Counted from the stretch's first letter, positions 1-8,582 are shown. The stretch: 64,000 nt of DNA from CAG-411 sp050875145 (GCA_050875145.1 JBNMLH010000003.1:1-64000); one strand, 5' to 3'. Made by a program: numbers and translations. Notes: generated by a model from the letters alone, not told the origin.

Positions 1-521
1 AATTTATTACAGTTTCTAAACGCAAACTTTCCAATCTTTGTTAGTCCTGTTGGCAATTCAATTTCCTGCAAACCTTTACAGTTATCAAATTCATAATCAT
101 CTATTGCTGTCATTGATACATTGGTAAGTATAATCTTAGATGCCTTTCTAGCATATCCAAGTCCACTAATAGAAGTAATCTGTTTTCCCACTGAAGACAA
201 ATCAATTTCTCCACTATATGCCATCAATTCCGCAAATGTTATATCATGTTCTGCCGATCTTCCCAAAGAAGTATTTACAATCCTTTTTAATTCATTTAAC
301 AACGTTCCATCTGGAATCCCAGGTCTATTTGTCTCCTTCGAATCTATCTGTTGTACAATGGCATTCGAATCAACTGTCACAGTAGAATCTGCCGCTTTCA
401 CAACTGCTGTTCGTTCAAAAGGATATAAGGCATATCCAGGCATACCCGTAAAAGACATAGCAACTGCCATAGACAATCCAATTGCCTTTTTTGTGCTAAT
501 TTTCACTTTACTCTTTTTCAT
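1..521 (-). CDS. Cell-surface leucine-rich-repeat (BspA-like) protein, N-terminal part only
   Basis: The reading frame runs open from an ATG at 521 to the left window edge (173 codons seen), so the C-terminus is missing. An aaaggaag ribosome binding site precedes the ATG. The N-terminus has a lysine-rich stretch and a hydrophobic segment ending near GYALYPFERTAVVKAADS, a probable export signal. After about residue 115 the pattern SKIILTNVSMTAIDDYEF then LQEIELPTGLTKIGKFAFRN repeats with the spacing of LRR_5 (BspA/TpLRR) repeats. Such proteins are usually exported and surface-associated, often with adhesion-like roles; the ligand here cannot be inferred. Confidence 0.75.
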   Translation of the reverse strand, partial: MKKSKVKISTKKAIGLSMAVAMSFTGMPGYALYPFERTAVVKAADSTVTVDSNAIVQQIDSKETNRPGIPDGTLLNELKRIVNTSLGRSAEHDITFAELMAYSGEIDLSSVGKQITSISGLGYARKASKIILTNVSMTAIDDYEFDNCKGLQEIELPTGLTKIGKFAFRNCNK

Positions 522-791
522 TTGCTTCTTCCTTTCTTTTAATTTTTGTGTTACATTTCCAACCACAATTCTTGAATTTTCTTTTTAATATACACGATTT
601 AATTATATCATTTCTTTTTTTTCAATGCAATCTTCTAATCTTGCATATTTATAATTTTTTATATTTATCCAACTATGAGAAACACGCTTTGCGAGTTTCT
701 CAAGATATCGCGGTAGTCGCCAAAATCTCACGTCCTAAAGGACTAGCTCCGCGTCGTAAGTGTGGACTTTAGCTTGTTACCCGCGCAAATC
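522..791. other. Intergenic stretch with a compact structured segment
   Basis: No convincing gene. From about 677 to 785 the sequence is richer in GC than its surroundings and full of inverted repeats: GAGAAACaCGC/GCGaGTTTCTC (677-701), GTCCTaaAGGAC (about 732-743) and a longer-range CGCGGTAGT/ACTAGCTCCGCG pairing. It looks like a folded RNA or a small dispersed repeat rather than a protein gene. Two short plus-strand open frames cross it but show no protein-like features. Confidence 0.45.
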
Positions 792-824
792 AAAAAAGGA
801 TGCCGCTAATACGACATCCCTTTT
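792..824 (-). terminator. Intrinsic terminator of the trigger-factor-like gene
   Basis: Read on the minus strand, GGATGTCG-loop-CGGCATCC is followed by a run of six T, ten bases after the stop codon of the upstream gene. This is a standard Rho-independent terminator. Confidence 0.8.
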
Positions 825-833
825 GGGTTTTAT

Positions 834-1904
834 TTATTTTTCTGTACTACTTGGTGTTGCAGTTGCTTCTGTAAGATTCATCTTACAGTTATCTACTACA
901 AATTCCTGAACTTTACTTAATTTAAGTCCAACCTTTATCTGCTCTTCATCATCATCTGTAACCTGCTTCAAAAACTCTTCTTTTGACACACCATACTGAT
1001 CTGCATATTCTTGAATCTGCTTGTCATAATCATCGTCCGTAACTTTAATATTTTCTTTGTCTGCAATCAAATCCATAACAACACGACTAATTGCTTCTTC
1101 CTTGGCGCTCTTTTCCATCTGTTCATTAAATTCGTCTTCTGTAGAACCCATTTGTGTAATATAATCAGACAATTCCAATCCATACTGAGATGCTACATTT
1201 TCATAATACTTTTTCATCTGTGATTTTAAATCTTCCACATCTTCTTTTGGATAATCTTTAATCTTACATCCATCAATTACCTTTTCCCATGCTGCCTTCT
1301 TTTTATTTTCTAGAATAGATGCATCTAACTTTTCCTGTAACTCGTCTTTTACAGAAGCTGCATAATCTGATACATTGTCATAACCAGATACATTGTTTTT
1401 AATATAATCATCCGTCAAATCATCTACAGCAGGAATTTCTGTAATAGAATTTACTTTTACTTTAAATACAACATCCTTACCAGCTAAATCTGAATTGCTA
1501 TATGTCTTTGGAAATGTCAGATTAAGACTTAATTTCTGTCCTTTTTTAGCCCCAATCAAACCATCTTCAAAACCGTCAATAAACGTGCCAGAACCCAAAA
1601 CTAAATCATAACCTGTAGCCGTACCGCCTTCAAACGCCTTTCCATCTTTCAGACCTTTGTAATCAATATTTACCTTATCTCCTTTTTTGGCTTTATAATT
1701 CTTATCCTTCGATACCTTTGCTACCTCAGTTAATTTGCTTTCAATAGAAGAATTTATGTCATCGTTTGTAACTTCTGTCTGTGACGCTGTGTAATCAACA
1801 GAAAGTCCCTTATAACTTCCCAACTTCACATATTTATTGCCACAACCTGCTAAAGATAATGACATCACTGCTACTAATCCTAATGCTGCTATTTTTTTTC
1901 TCAT
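834..1904 (-). CDS. Trigger-factor/FKBP-like peptidyl-prolyl isomerase lipoprotein
   Basis: The 356-residue protein has a lipoprotein signal: charged MRKK, a hydrophobic core and the lipobox LAGC with Cys about residue 21. Residues about 65-155 match an FKBP-type PPIase domain (KKGDKVNIDYKGLKDGKAFEGG, GLIGAKKGQKLSLNLTFP), and about 170-340 are a long charged helical region like the trigger factor C-terminal chaperone domain. It is therefore probably an extracytoplasmic folding factor anchored to the membrane, comparable in role to PrsA, rather than the ribosome-bound trigger factor. The tail ends in a Thr/Ser-rich ATATPSSTEK. It is preceded by an aaggagag ribosome binding site and followed by its own terminator, so it is probably monocistronic. 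Confidence 0.8.
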   Translation of the reverse strand: MRKKIAALGLVAVMSLSLAGCGNKYVKLGSYKGLSVDYTASQTEVTNDDINSSIESKLTEVAKVSKDKNYKAKKGDKVNIDYKGLKDGKAFEGGTATGYDLVLGSGTFIDGFEDGLIGAKKGQKLSLNLTFPKTYSNSDLAGKDVVFKVKVNSITEIPAVDDLTDDYIKNNVSGYDNVSDYAASVKDELQEKLDASILENKKKAAWEKVIDGCKIKDYPKEDVEDLKSQMKKYYENVASQYGLELSDYITQMGSTEDEFNEQMEKSAKEEAISRVVMDLIADKENIKVTDDDYDKQIQEYADQYGVSKEEFLKQVTDDDEEQIKVGLKLSKVQEFVVDNCKMNLTEATATPSSTEK

Positions 1905-2231
1905 CTTGTTCTCTCCTTAATCTCAAGTCAAAGCAATCACTGCTCTGCTATATCATTATAACTACATTTGTAATATCCAATATTTTTACCAAAACACCCT
2001 TTTCATTCACCTATAATAAAGGTAAAATTTTAATATAGTTATAATGGTAGTTTTTATGCACCACCATACATTTATAACACATTTCGCACAAAAAGGAAAG
2101 TGTTTTTCACATATTTCACAATTTTTTCGTACTTGTCGCATGAAGGAAAAATAATTGTTACATTACACGTAACCGCAAAAAATAATTACTATTTTAGAAA
2201 CATTTATTTCTTCTTAACCATTCTTCCTTCT
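1905..2231. other. AT-rich intergenic region
   Basis: Between the YfiH-type gene and the lipoprotein gene I see no reading frame I would defend. It holds two weak inverted repeats on the minus strand (GTTAC/GTAAC near 2157-2173 and ATGGT/ACCAT near 2043-2068) that could form hairpins after the upstream gene, and a TATAAT (about 1959-1964) that may be the -10 of the downstream gene without a clear -35. Confidence 0.3.
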
Positions 2232-3155
2232 TTATATTATCTCCAAAAAAGCAGCTAAATTTCCACGCTTTCCTTTGGAAGCCCTGTGAGAATATAATAA
2301 TTCAGAATTGCAACAAGTACATACACAGGATACACCGATTTGTGCTTCAGGAATTCCAGCTTCCATCAAAATCAACTTATTCGCCATCCACAAATCTAAT
2401 TGATACTTTTTCATAGTTTTTTCTATAAAGACACTCTTTAACATCAACTCTATTTCTTCCCACTTCTTATGTTGTATTCGCATTATTGTTTCAATAGAAA
2501 CAAAATCTTCGAAAGCCTCTTTCACATCCTGACTCACTTCATAACATTCTTGACAAATAGAAGGTCCAATCATCGCTTTTAAATCATTTGGATTGGTACC
2601 AAATTCTCTTTTCATCCTTTCAACTGTCTTAGCTCCGATTTTTCCTACCGTTCCACGCCAGCCAGAATGACTAAGACCTATAGCTTTATTTCGTTCATCC
2701 ACAAAGAAAAGTGGTACACAATCTGCATAAGATGTACTAAGAACAACATTCTTTTCATTCGTTACTAATCCGTCAATGTCCTTCAATTTCTTTTTCCTTA
2801 AATCTGTCCCCTGACAATCCTTCTTTCCAGCTCGATACACAATTGTATCATGTACCTGATCCGATAGTACCAAATTTTCCGTATGTATCCCTAAAGCATG
2901 GCATATTCGCCGATAATTTTCATCCACATTACAATCCTTATCTCCTCGGCTATAACTCAAATTCATCGTTCCCAAGTATCCTTCACTGACACCGCCCAAT
3001 CTAGTAGAAAATCCATGTCGTATAAATGGTATCTTATCATACATTGGAAATGTAAAAAAAGACACTGCCTCCTCTTCTTGAAGCTGCGCCTCATATTTCT
3101 CTCTATTATAATCCAAACCAGATACCTGATTGGCTTTTACCCATTTTATCTGCAT
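2232..3155 (-). CDS. YfiH/DUF152 (multicopper polyphenol oxidase-fold, purine nucleoside phosphorylase-like) protein
   Basis: The 307-residue protein carries the family hallmarks: a conserved His-containing LSHSGWRGTV, YADCVPLFFVD and a C-terminal CVCTCCN segment followed by SHRASKGKRGN. Members of this family act on purine nucleosides (adenosine phosphorylase/deaminase and MTA phosphorylase activities are reported) and bind zinc through conserved Cys and His. The open frame extends upstream to a GTG at 3203, but the ATG at 3155 is preceded by AAAAGGAGTAAGAGA, a strong ribosome binding site, so I chose it. It lies downstream of the yraN-type gene and may be the last gene of the rnhB operon. 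Confidence 0.85.
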   Translation of the reverse strand: MQIKWVKANQVSGLDYNREKYEAQLQEEEAVSFFTFPMYDKIPFIRHGFSTRLGGVSEGYLGTMNLSYSRGDKDCNVDENYRRICHALGIHTENLVLSDQVHDTIVYRAGKKDCQGTDLRKKKLKDIDGLVTNEKNVVLSTSYADCVPLFFVDERNKAIGLSHSGWRGTVGKIGAKTVERMKREFGTNPNDLKAMIGPSICQECYEVSQDVKEAFEDFVSIETIMRIQHKKWEEIELMLKSVFIEKTMKKYQLDLWMANKLILMEAGIPEAQIGVSCVCTCCNSELLYSHRASKGKRGNLAAFLEII

Positions 3156-3262
3156 TCTCTTACTCCTTTTATAATCCATGCTTTTCGCTAAATTTCCATT
3201 CACTAAAACTTTTTATGTTCCTTTCCTTGCATACAACAAACTATTCAAGTGCTCATTTCCAC

Positions 3263-3622
3263 TCATTCTGTATTAAATGCATCCTTAATTATTTTATACT
3301 TTTCCCCTAACATACATACTACGTCAAAACGACAGGGAACATCCTCTGGCAACCCCTGTTTCATAAGATAATATCTGCTGGCAGCTATTATCTTTTTCTG
3401 TTTACGATAATCAATTGCCTCTTCTGGCATACCATAGGCATCTGTAGAACGATATTTCACCTCCACAAACACATAGTATTCACCATCTTTTGCAACAATA
3501 TCAATCTCTCCCATACGAGTATAAAAATTATATTGCAGAATTTCATATCCACAAGACTGTAGAACTACTCCTGCTATTTTTTCTTTTTCATTTCCCAGCT
3601 TTCTTTTTTTCTGTCTAATCAA
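3263..3622 (-). CDS. YraN/UPF0102 family protein
   Basis: This 119-residue protein has the layout of the UPF0102 family: N-terminal G-x-x-x-E (LGNEKEKIAGVVLQ), then the restriction-endonuclease-like core GEIDIVAKDGEYYVFVEVKYR with the predicted E-D-ExK acidic and Lys residues. The family is nuclease-like in fold; its cellular role is not established. It lies directly after the ylqH-type gene (its ATG follows that stop codon without a gap) and before the YfiH-type gene, an order similar to the rnhB region of other Firmicutes. Confidence 0.85.
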   Translation of the reverse strand: MIRQKKRKLGNEKEKIAGVVLQSCGYEILQYNFYTRMGEIDIVAKDGEYYVFVEVKYRSTDAYGMPEEAIDYRKQKKIIAASRYYLMKQGLPEDVPCRFDVVCMLGEKYKIIKDAFNTE

Positions 3623-3907
3623 CTATTTCACCATTTTTTCACGTATTTTTTCCATATCACCTACAAATACTAAAATCTCTGCTACTACCTCATATAGTTC
3701 CTTTGGAATATATGCACCAATCTCCACATCTGCCAATGCATCTGCCACTTTTTCATCTTCATGTATTGGTATATTGGCTTCTTTTGCTCTTTGCAGAATC
3801 TTTTCTGCCACATATCCCTTTCCTGTAGCGATTACTTTTGGTGCTTCATCTCCATTCTCATAAGACAAGGCAATTGCTTCTAACCGTTTTCTTTCTTCCT
3901 CTGTCAT
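3623..3907 (-). CDS. ylqH: FlhB C-terminal-domain-like protein (YlqH type)
   Basis: The 94-residue soluble protein corresponds to the cytoplasmic tail of the flagellar/type III secretion switch protein FlhB: APKVIATGKGYVAEKILQRA, then PIHEDEKVADALADVEIGAY and IPKELYEVVAEILVFV. The membrane part of FlhB is absent, and the NPTH self-cleavage motif is not seen; DEAPKV stands at the start of the domain. Stand-alone copies occur next to rnhB in Bacillus (ylqH), which is also the context here. The role is unknown. It sits between rnhB (21 bp away) and the YraN gene. Confidence 0.75.
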   Translation of the reverse strand: MTEEERKRLEAIALSYENGDEAPKVIATGKGYVAEKILQRAKEANIPIHEDEKVADALADVEIGAYIPKELYEVVAEILVFVGDMEKIREKMVK

Positions 3908-3928
3908 ATACAGTCATCCCCTGTTCTT

Positions 3929-4693
3929 TTACTCTCCAAGTATTTTACCTAAAAAACTGCTTCTATGAATGGCACAAGGTCCAATTTCTTTTAATACTTC
4001 CGTATGTGCTTTAGAACCATATCCCTTATTACTGGCAAAATAATACTCTGGATACATTTTATCATACTCTACCATCATGCGGTCCCTTGTAACCTTTGCC
4101 ACAATACTTGCCGCTGCAATAGAAACACTTCTGGCATCTCCCTTTATGATACCTACCTGTTTTATGTCCACACCCGGAATTGTAACTGCATCATTTAACA
4201 ACAAATCAGGTCTTACCGAAAGTTTTCCAATTGCAATCCGCATAGCCTCATAGGTTGCCTGCAATATGTTAATTTCATCAATCCTAGCTGGAGGAACCAC
4301 GCCAATGCCCACTGCAACCGCTTTTTCCATAATTACATCATACAATTCTTCCCGCTTTTTTTCTGATAATTGTTTGGAATCATTTAAATATAGTATATTT
4401 TCATCTTTAGGCAAAATAACCGCTCCTGCCACAACAGGTCCGGCAAGGGGACCTCTCCCCACCTCATCAATACCACATATATAAGGATATTCCTGATACT
4501 TATATTCAAATTCTTTCATTTTTTCTGTACGAAGCAACTCTTGCTCATACTTCTGTTGCTGCTTTTTATATTTTTCTAACAGCTTTTGTACTCCCTGTCT
4601 TGCATCACTACTATACTCCTGTTGTAAGTCTTTCCAAGTCTGTATATCCGCAGCCTCAAATTTCTCTTTTATTGCTGCTATTGTCTCCGCCAT
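3929..4693 (-). CDS. rnhB: Ribonuclease HII
   Basis: RNase HII removes ribonucleotides and RNA-DNA hybrids. The 254-residue protein has the catalytic opening GIDEVGRGPLAGPVV with Asp76 and Glu77, a further acidic residue at about 168 (LLNDAV), and the C-terminal GYGSKAHTEVLKEIGPCAIHRSSF. The roughly 70-residue N-terminal helical extension is like that of Bacillus RnhB, so the full frame start is plausible. It belongs to the rplS-lepB-rbgA-lepB-rnhB gene run. Confidence 0.95.
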   Translation of the reverse strand: MAETIAAIKEKFEAADIQTWKDLQQEYSSDARQGVQKLLEKYKKQQQKYEQELLRTEKMKEFEYKYQEYPYICGIDEVGRGPLAGPVVAGAVILPKDENILYLNDSKQLSEKKREELYDVIMEKAVAVGIGVVPPARIDEINILQATYEAMRIAIGKLSVRPDLLLNDAVTIPGVDIKQVGIIKGDARSVSIAAASIVAKVTRDRMMVEYDKMYPEYYFASNKGYGSKAHTEVLKEIGPCAIHRSSFLGKILGE

Positions 4694-4735
4694 ATCTTTC
4701 CCGTCCTTTACTACATAAACTTTATATTCGCTACC

Positions 4736-5677
4736 TTATTTCAATTTTCCAAATGTGTCAAATGGATAAATACGATAACTAGCCTTTCCAATAATCTGAC
4801 TTTTTTTCACCAATCCAACATCCTCCGAACGACTATCTGTACTGTGATTTCTATTATCTCCTAGAACATAATACTCATCTTCTCCAATTGTAACTGCATC
4901 ATATGTATTGTTTAATTCATCCATACTCTCCAGTCCATAATTTTCATTTAATTTGTTTCCATTTATATATATTATTCCGTCTTTAATTTCTACTGTTTCA
5001 CCAGGCAAACCGATAATTCTTTTTATGTAATAATTGTCTTCATCATATCGGAACACAATAATATCAAATCGTTTTGGTTTTCCAAATCGATAGGCAATCT
5101 TATCTACATAAAGACTGTCTTCATCATGTAGCGTTGCTTCCATAGAGGCCCCCTCTACAATTGTATGTGTACCAACAAAATGATTAAAAGCGGCAGACAA
5201 ACCAAATGCAATCAAAACACATACAACCAACTCCAAAAAACGGGAAAACAAGATTTTAAAAAAACTTTCTTCTTCTTCCTCTGTCTGTATCTCTGCTTCT
5301 TTTTCTTTTTTTATCTTTTGTTTCTTTGTTTTATTTTTCTCACGAGCTGGCTCTTTTACTATATTCTCATTTTTCTGAATTTTTTCCTGTATCGGTTCTT
5401 CTTTTAGATCAAAAACTTTATGTTTTTCCTCAAAAATAGACTTCTCACTATTTTGGTTTCTTATCGCATTGCCATAATCAATTGCTTCTTGTAATCGTTC
5501 ATGAAATGCATCTGTCGTTTCTTTTTCTTTTGTATCCTCAGGTTTTGTTTCTGCCACACGTAAAAAGGTATCTAAGTCAAAGACATTCTGAGGATTGTTA
5601 AACACACCCGATTTATAATATGTTTTAATTTCACGACATACACGCAAACTATCTTCTATCTTTTTTTCATCATACAT
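4736..5677 (-). CDS. lepB: Type I signal peptidase with long cytosolic N-terminal extension
   Basis: Residues about 145-313 form a typical single-membrane-segment signal peptidase I: a TM at about 148-168, EGASMEATL with the nucleophile Ser178, YYIKRIIGLPGE with the general base Lys219, and GDNRNHSTDSR near the end. It cleaves exported preproteins outside the membrane. Unusually, about 140 residues precede the TM, rich in Lys and Glu (for example KNKTKKQKIKKEKE) and likely cytosolic; ordinary Firmicutes enzymes are near 180-200 residues. It is the second lepB within 3 kb, separated from the other by rbgA. Confidence 0.9.
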   Translation of the reverse strand: MYDEKKIEDSLRVCREIKTYYKSGVFNNPQNVFDLDTFLRVAETKPEDTKEKETTDAFHERLQEAIDYGNAIRNQNSEKSIFEEKHKVFDLKEEPIQEKIQKNENIVKEPAREKNKTKKQKIKKEKEAEIQTEEEEESFFKILFSRFLELVVCVLIAFGLSAAFNHFVGTHTIVEGASMEATLHDEDSLYVDKIAYRFGKPKRFDIIVFRYDEDNYYIKRIIGLPGETVEIKDGIIYINGNKLNENYGLESMDELNNTYDAVTIGEDEYYVLGDNRNHSTDSRSEDVGLVKKSQIIGKASYRIYPFDTFGKLK

Positions 5678-5723
5678 TGAAACACCCCCTCTTTTGTGTC
5701 TCTTTACAGTTTGACTCTATCGT

Positions 5724-6569
5724 TTATCCCTCTACTTTTTCTAATGTAATCTTTCCAAGTTTTCCACTTCTGAAATCTTCCATAAGAATACTTGCTGCCT
5801 TATCTAAATCAAGTTCATCTCCCGGCTTTTTGCAAGATCGTACCTTTGCAATATGTTCCAACGCTGCCACAGGTTCCATATTTTCTTGTGCTTCATATCT
5901 ATTTGGAAGTACCTGTGGATATTCTTCTTGTAAAAAGTGAATTAACTCAATTGCTAAATCTGTGATATTTAAAATCTCATCTTTTATAGAACCAATCATA
6001 GCCAGACGCAATCCAACTACCTGGTCCTCAAATTTCGGCCATAATATACCAGGTGTATCCAATAATTCTACATTTTTATTTAATTTAATCCATTGTTTTC
6101 CTTTTGTTACACCAGGCTTATTTCCTGTCTTTGTACAGGCTTTTCCCGCAAAACTATTGATAAAGGTAGATTTTCCTACATTAGGAATTCCTACAATCAT
6201 AGCACGAATAGGACGATTGATAATTCCTCTTTTTCGATTACGCTCAATTTTTTCTTTGCAAGCTTCCATAACAATATTTTGTACTGCTTTTACACCATTT
6301 CCATTTTTGGAATTTACCATGGCAACAAAATATCCCTTATCTTCAAAATATGCCTTCCATTCTTCTGTCCGTTCTTTATGTGCTAAGTCATTTTTATTTA
6401 GCAAAATTACACGCGATTTATTTTTCGCTAACTCATCTATATCCGGATTTTTACTGCTTAGGGGGATTCTGGCATCTACCAACTCGATCACAACATCTAT
6501 CAACTTGATGTTTTCCTGCATCATCCTCTTTGCTTTTGTCATATGTCCAGGGTACCATTGAAAATGCAT
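5724..6569 (-). CDS. rbgA: Ribosome biogenesis GTPase RbgA (YlqF)
   Basis: This circularly permuted GTPase acts late in 50S assembly. The 281-residue protein shows the permuted motif order: NKND (G4) at about 58, then GIPNVGKST (G1) at about 127, TKGKQW and DTPG (G3) at about 172. It begins with MHFQWYPGHMTKAKRMM, the family signature. It follows a short lepB gene by 6 bp and precedes another, in the same order rplS-lepB-rbgA-rnhB known from Firmicutes. Confidence 0.95.
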   Translation of the reverse strand: MHFQWYPGHMTKAKRMMQENIKLIDVVIELVDARIPLSSKNPDIDELAKNKSRVILLNKNDLAHKERTEEWKAYFEDKGYFVAMVNSKNGNGVKAVQNIVMEACKEKIERNRKRGIINRPIRAMIVGIPNVGKSTFINSFAGKACTKTGNKPGVTKGKQWIKLNKNVELLDTPGILWPKFEDQVVGLRLAMIGSIKDEILNITDLAIELIHFLQEEYPQVLPNRYEAQENMEPVAALEHIAKVRSCKKPGDELDLDKAASILMEDFRSGKLGKITLEKVEG

Positions 6570-6575
6570 CTTTCT

Positions 6576-7178
6576 CTACTCCGTTTCTTCTTTTTGTGCA
6601 TCCTGCGCCTTTAACCAACTCACAAATCCAAATTCAGGTTTTAAGCGAAGCCATGCCTTTCCTACAATTTCCTTTTTCGTTATCATTCCCACACTAGAAT
6701 ATCGACTATCTTCACTTTGGTTTCGATTATCTCCAAGCACAAAATATTCGCCCTTTTCCAATGTAATCGGTTCTTCTGCAACACCAGCAGACACCATATC
6801 ATCTACTTTATTTGTCTCTTTGTATAGTTTATCGTTAATATATACCTTGCCGTCTTTAATCTGTATTGTTTCTCCTGGAAGACCAATTACTCGCTTTACG
6901 CTATTGTAATTGTGCTCTTTCCCTTCCTGTCGATATACAATTACATCATTTCTTTTTGGTGAAAATCCCACATAGGCAATCTTACTAACAAAAATCACAT
7001 CTCCATCATCCAAAACTGGGGACATAGATTTTCCATTGACCTTCGTCTTTTCAAATCCAAATGTAATCAGCAATATTGCCAATACGATTGCAATTATAAC
7101 TTCTATAAGTAATATAGGCCACTCTCGCATAATACTGCGAAATGCCCCTTCTTTTTCATCTCTATATCCATAATCCAT
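6576..7178 (-). CDS. lepB: Type I signal peptidase
   Basis: The protein (200 residues from the chosen start) has one TM at about 20-41, NGKSMSPVL with the nucleophile Ser51, SVKRVIGLPGE with Lys95, and GDNRNQSEDSR. It has the ordinary length of a Firmicutes signal peptidase. The open frame could start at TTG 7196, but the ATG at 7178 has GGGGAG ten bases upstream, so I start there. It sits between rplS and rbgA. Confidence 0.92.
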   Translation of the reverse strand: MDYGYRDEKEGAFRSIMREWPILLIEVIIAIVLAILLITFGFEKTKVNGKSMSPVLDDGDVIFVSKIAYVGFSPKRNDVIVYRQEGKEHNYNSVKRVIGLPGETIQIKDGKVYINDKLYKETNKVDDMVSAGVAEEPITLEKGEYFVLGDNRNQSEDSRYSSVGMITKKEIVGKAWLRLKPEFGFVSWLKAQDAQKEETE

Positions 7179-7308
7179 GTTCTTTCGTCTCCCCAAGTTG
7201 TTATTTTCTTTTTCTTACTTAATAAACACATTATACAAATCATCTTTAAATTTTTGCATAACTAAGCATTCACAAATTTATTGTACAAGAAGCGTATGGA
7301 TTTGTAAA

Positions 7309-7358
7309 GAAAAACCCCCTTTTATTATCGTACAAATTTGCACGAAACAAATGGGGGT
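7309..7358 (-). terminator. Terminator after rplS
   Basis: On the minus strand ACCCCC pairs with GGGGGT around an A/T-rich arm, followed by TTTTTC. It lies about 20 bases after the rplS stop codon and closes the ribosomal-protein transcript before lepB. Confidence 0.7.
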
Positions 7359-7380
7359 AACCTTCTTATTATTTTGGTGA

Positions 7381-7728
7381 TTATCTAACTAATTCTTTAA
7401 CCTTAGCAGCCTTACCAATTCTGTCACGTAAGTAGAATAATTTAGCTCTTCTAACTTTACCGCGTCTGATTACTTCAATCTTCTCTACGATTGGAGAATG
7501 TACTGGCCATGTCTTTTCAACACCAACACCATTAGAATTCTTTCTTACAGTAAATGTTTCCTTTACTCCACCGTTCTGTCTCTTAATAACAGTTCCCTCA
7601 AATACCTGAGTTCTTTCACGGTTTCCTTCTTTTACCTTTGCAGAAACTTTAACAGTATCTCCAACTCTGAAATCTGTTACTTCACTCTTTAACTGTGCAT
7701 CTTCGATGCTCTTAATAATATCGTTCAT
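7381..7728 (-). CDS. rplS: 50S ribosomal protein L19
   Basis: The 115-residue protein matches L19 along its length: an N-terminal helix (MNDIIKSIEDAQLKSEV), GDTVKVSAKVKEGNRERTQVFEG, RKNSNGVGVEKTWPVHSP and the basic RRGKVRRAKLFYLRDRIGKAAKV. L19 sits at the 30S-50S interface. It is transcribed from its own promoter and leader besides any read-through from trmD. Confidence 0.98.
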   Translation of the reverse strand: MNDIIKSIEDAQLKSEVTDFRVGDTVKVSAKVKEGNRERTQVFEGTVIKRQNGGVKETFTVRKNSNGVGVEKTWPVHSPIVEKIEVIRRGKVRRAKLFYLRDRIGKAAKVKELVR

Positions 7729-7734
7729 TGTGTG

Positions 7735-7803
7735 AACCTCCTTTAATATTTAGATGTTCTTATTATCTAATTTATAACAGCGGACCATCTTTTTAATCAC
7801 AAC
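7735..7803 (-). ncRNA. Probable ribosomal protein L19 leader (autoregulatory)
   Basis: Between a good promoter and the rplS ribosome binding site the minus strand reads GATGGTCCGCTGTTAT, then AGATAATAAGAACATCTAA, and ends with the GGAGG. The GGTCCGCTG block and its position just before rplS recall the Firmicutes L19 leader (Rfam L19_leader). I could not score it against the model; a covariance search would decide. Confidence 0.5.
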
Positions 7804-7809
7804 ATTTTT

Positions 7810-7838
7810 ATTCTATCACATTTTATCTTTAAATGCAA
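7810..7838 (-). promoter_or_regulatory. Sigma-A-type promoter of rplS
   Basis: TTGCAT, a 17-base spacer and TAGAAT on the minus strand, overlapping the 3' end of trmD and placing the start of transcription just before the putative L19 leader. Confidence 0.6.
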
Positions 7839-8571
7839 TATTTTTTTTCATAATTTTTTCATCTTGTTTGGTAAAGGAAACTTGTGAAAACAAATCCGGT
7901 CTTTTTTCCTTGGTTCGTAACAAGGATTGTTCTCTTCGCCAGGTTGCTATATTTTCATGATGCCCCGATAACAATACATCCGGCACCCGCTTTCCTCTCC
8001 ATTCTACTGGTCTTGTATATTGTGGATATTCCAATAAGTTGTCAGAAAAAGTATCTGTAATTGCCGATATATCATTATGCAACACTCCTGGCACCAATCT
8101 TGATATAGCATCCATCATTACCATAGCTGGCAGTTCTCCACCAGTTAATACATAATCTCCTATTGACACATTTTCATCTACAATTTCTTCTAATACCCGT
8201 TCGTCAATTCCTTCATAATGACCACACAAAAACACCAAGTCCTCTTCTTTTGCTAGTCGTTCTGCCATGGATTGAGAAAAAGTCTCTCCCTGAGGAGTCA
8301 TAAAAAGTACCTTGGGTTTTTTTCGCTTTTCTTTCACAATCTTTTCGCATACATCCTCATAAGCAAGATACACCGGTTCTGCTTCCATCACCATTCCGGC
8401 ACCTCCTCCATAAGGGTAGTCATCCACTTTATAATTTTTATTTTGTGCAAAATCCCTGATATTTGTCACATCTAAATGCAACAATTCTTTTTTCTGTGCA
8501 CGCCCTGTTATACTAAAGCCCATGCCTTGTTCGATCATATCTGGAAATAATGTCAACACATGATAATGCAT
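7816..8571 (-). CDS. trmD: tRNA (guanine-N1-)-methyltransferase TrmD
   Basis: TrmD methylates G37 of tRNAs reading CNN and CGG codons, using S-adenosylmethionine bound in a trefoil knot. The 251-residue protein starts MHYHVLTLFPDM and has the knot region FLCGHYEGIDERV and SIGDYVLTGGELPAMVM, with RPVEWRGKRVPDVLLSGHH downstream. The frame is open up to 8652, but the ATG at 8571 has GGGAGG eight bases upstream and matches the family N-terminus. It follows rimM by 11 bp, as usual. Confidence 0.96.
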   Translation of the reverse strand: MHYHVLTLFPDMIEQGMGFSITGRAQKKELLHLDVTNIRDFAQNKNYKVDDYPYGGGAGMVMEAEPVYLAYEDVCEKIVKEKRKKPKVLFMTPQGETFSQSMAERLAKEEDLVFLCGHYEGIDERVLEEIVDENVSIGDYVLTGGELPAMVMMDAISRLVPGVLHNDISAITDTFSDNLLEYPQYTRPVEWRGKRVPDVLLSGHHENIATWRREQSLLRTKEKRPDLFSQVSFTKQDEKIMKKNIAFKDKM

Positions 8572-8582
8572 AGCTGCCTCCC

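Noticed and set aside
548..772. 74-codon plus-strand frame in the first intergenic region
   Set aside because: It crosses the inverted repeats and has no ribosome binding site or recognisable domain.
4600..4782. Plus-strand open frames opposite rnhB, lepB, rbgA and other housekeeping genes
   Set aside because: They lie antisense to well-supported genes, lack ribosome binding sites and have low-complexity translations rich in Phe, Ser and Leu.
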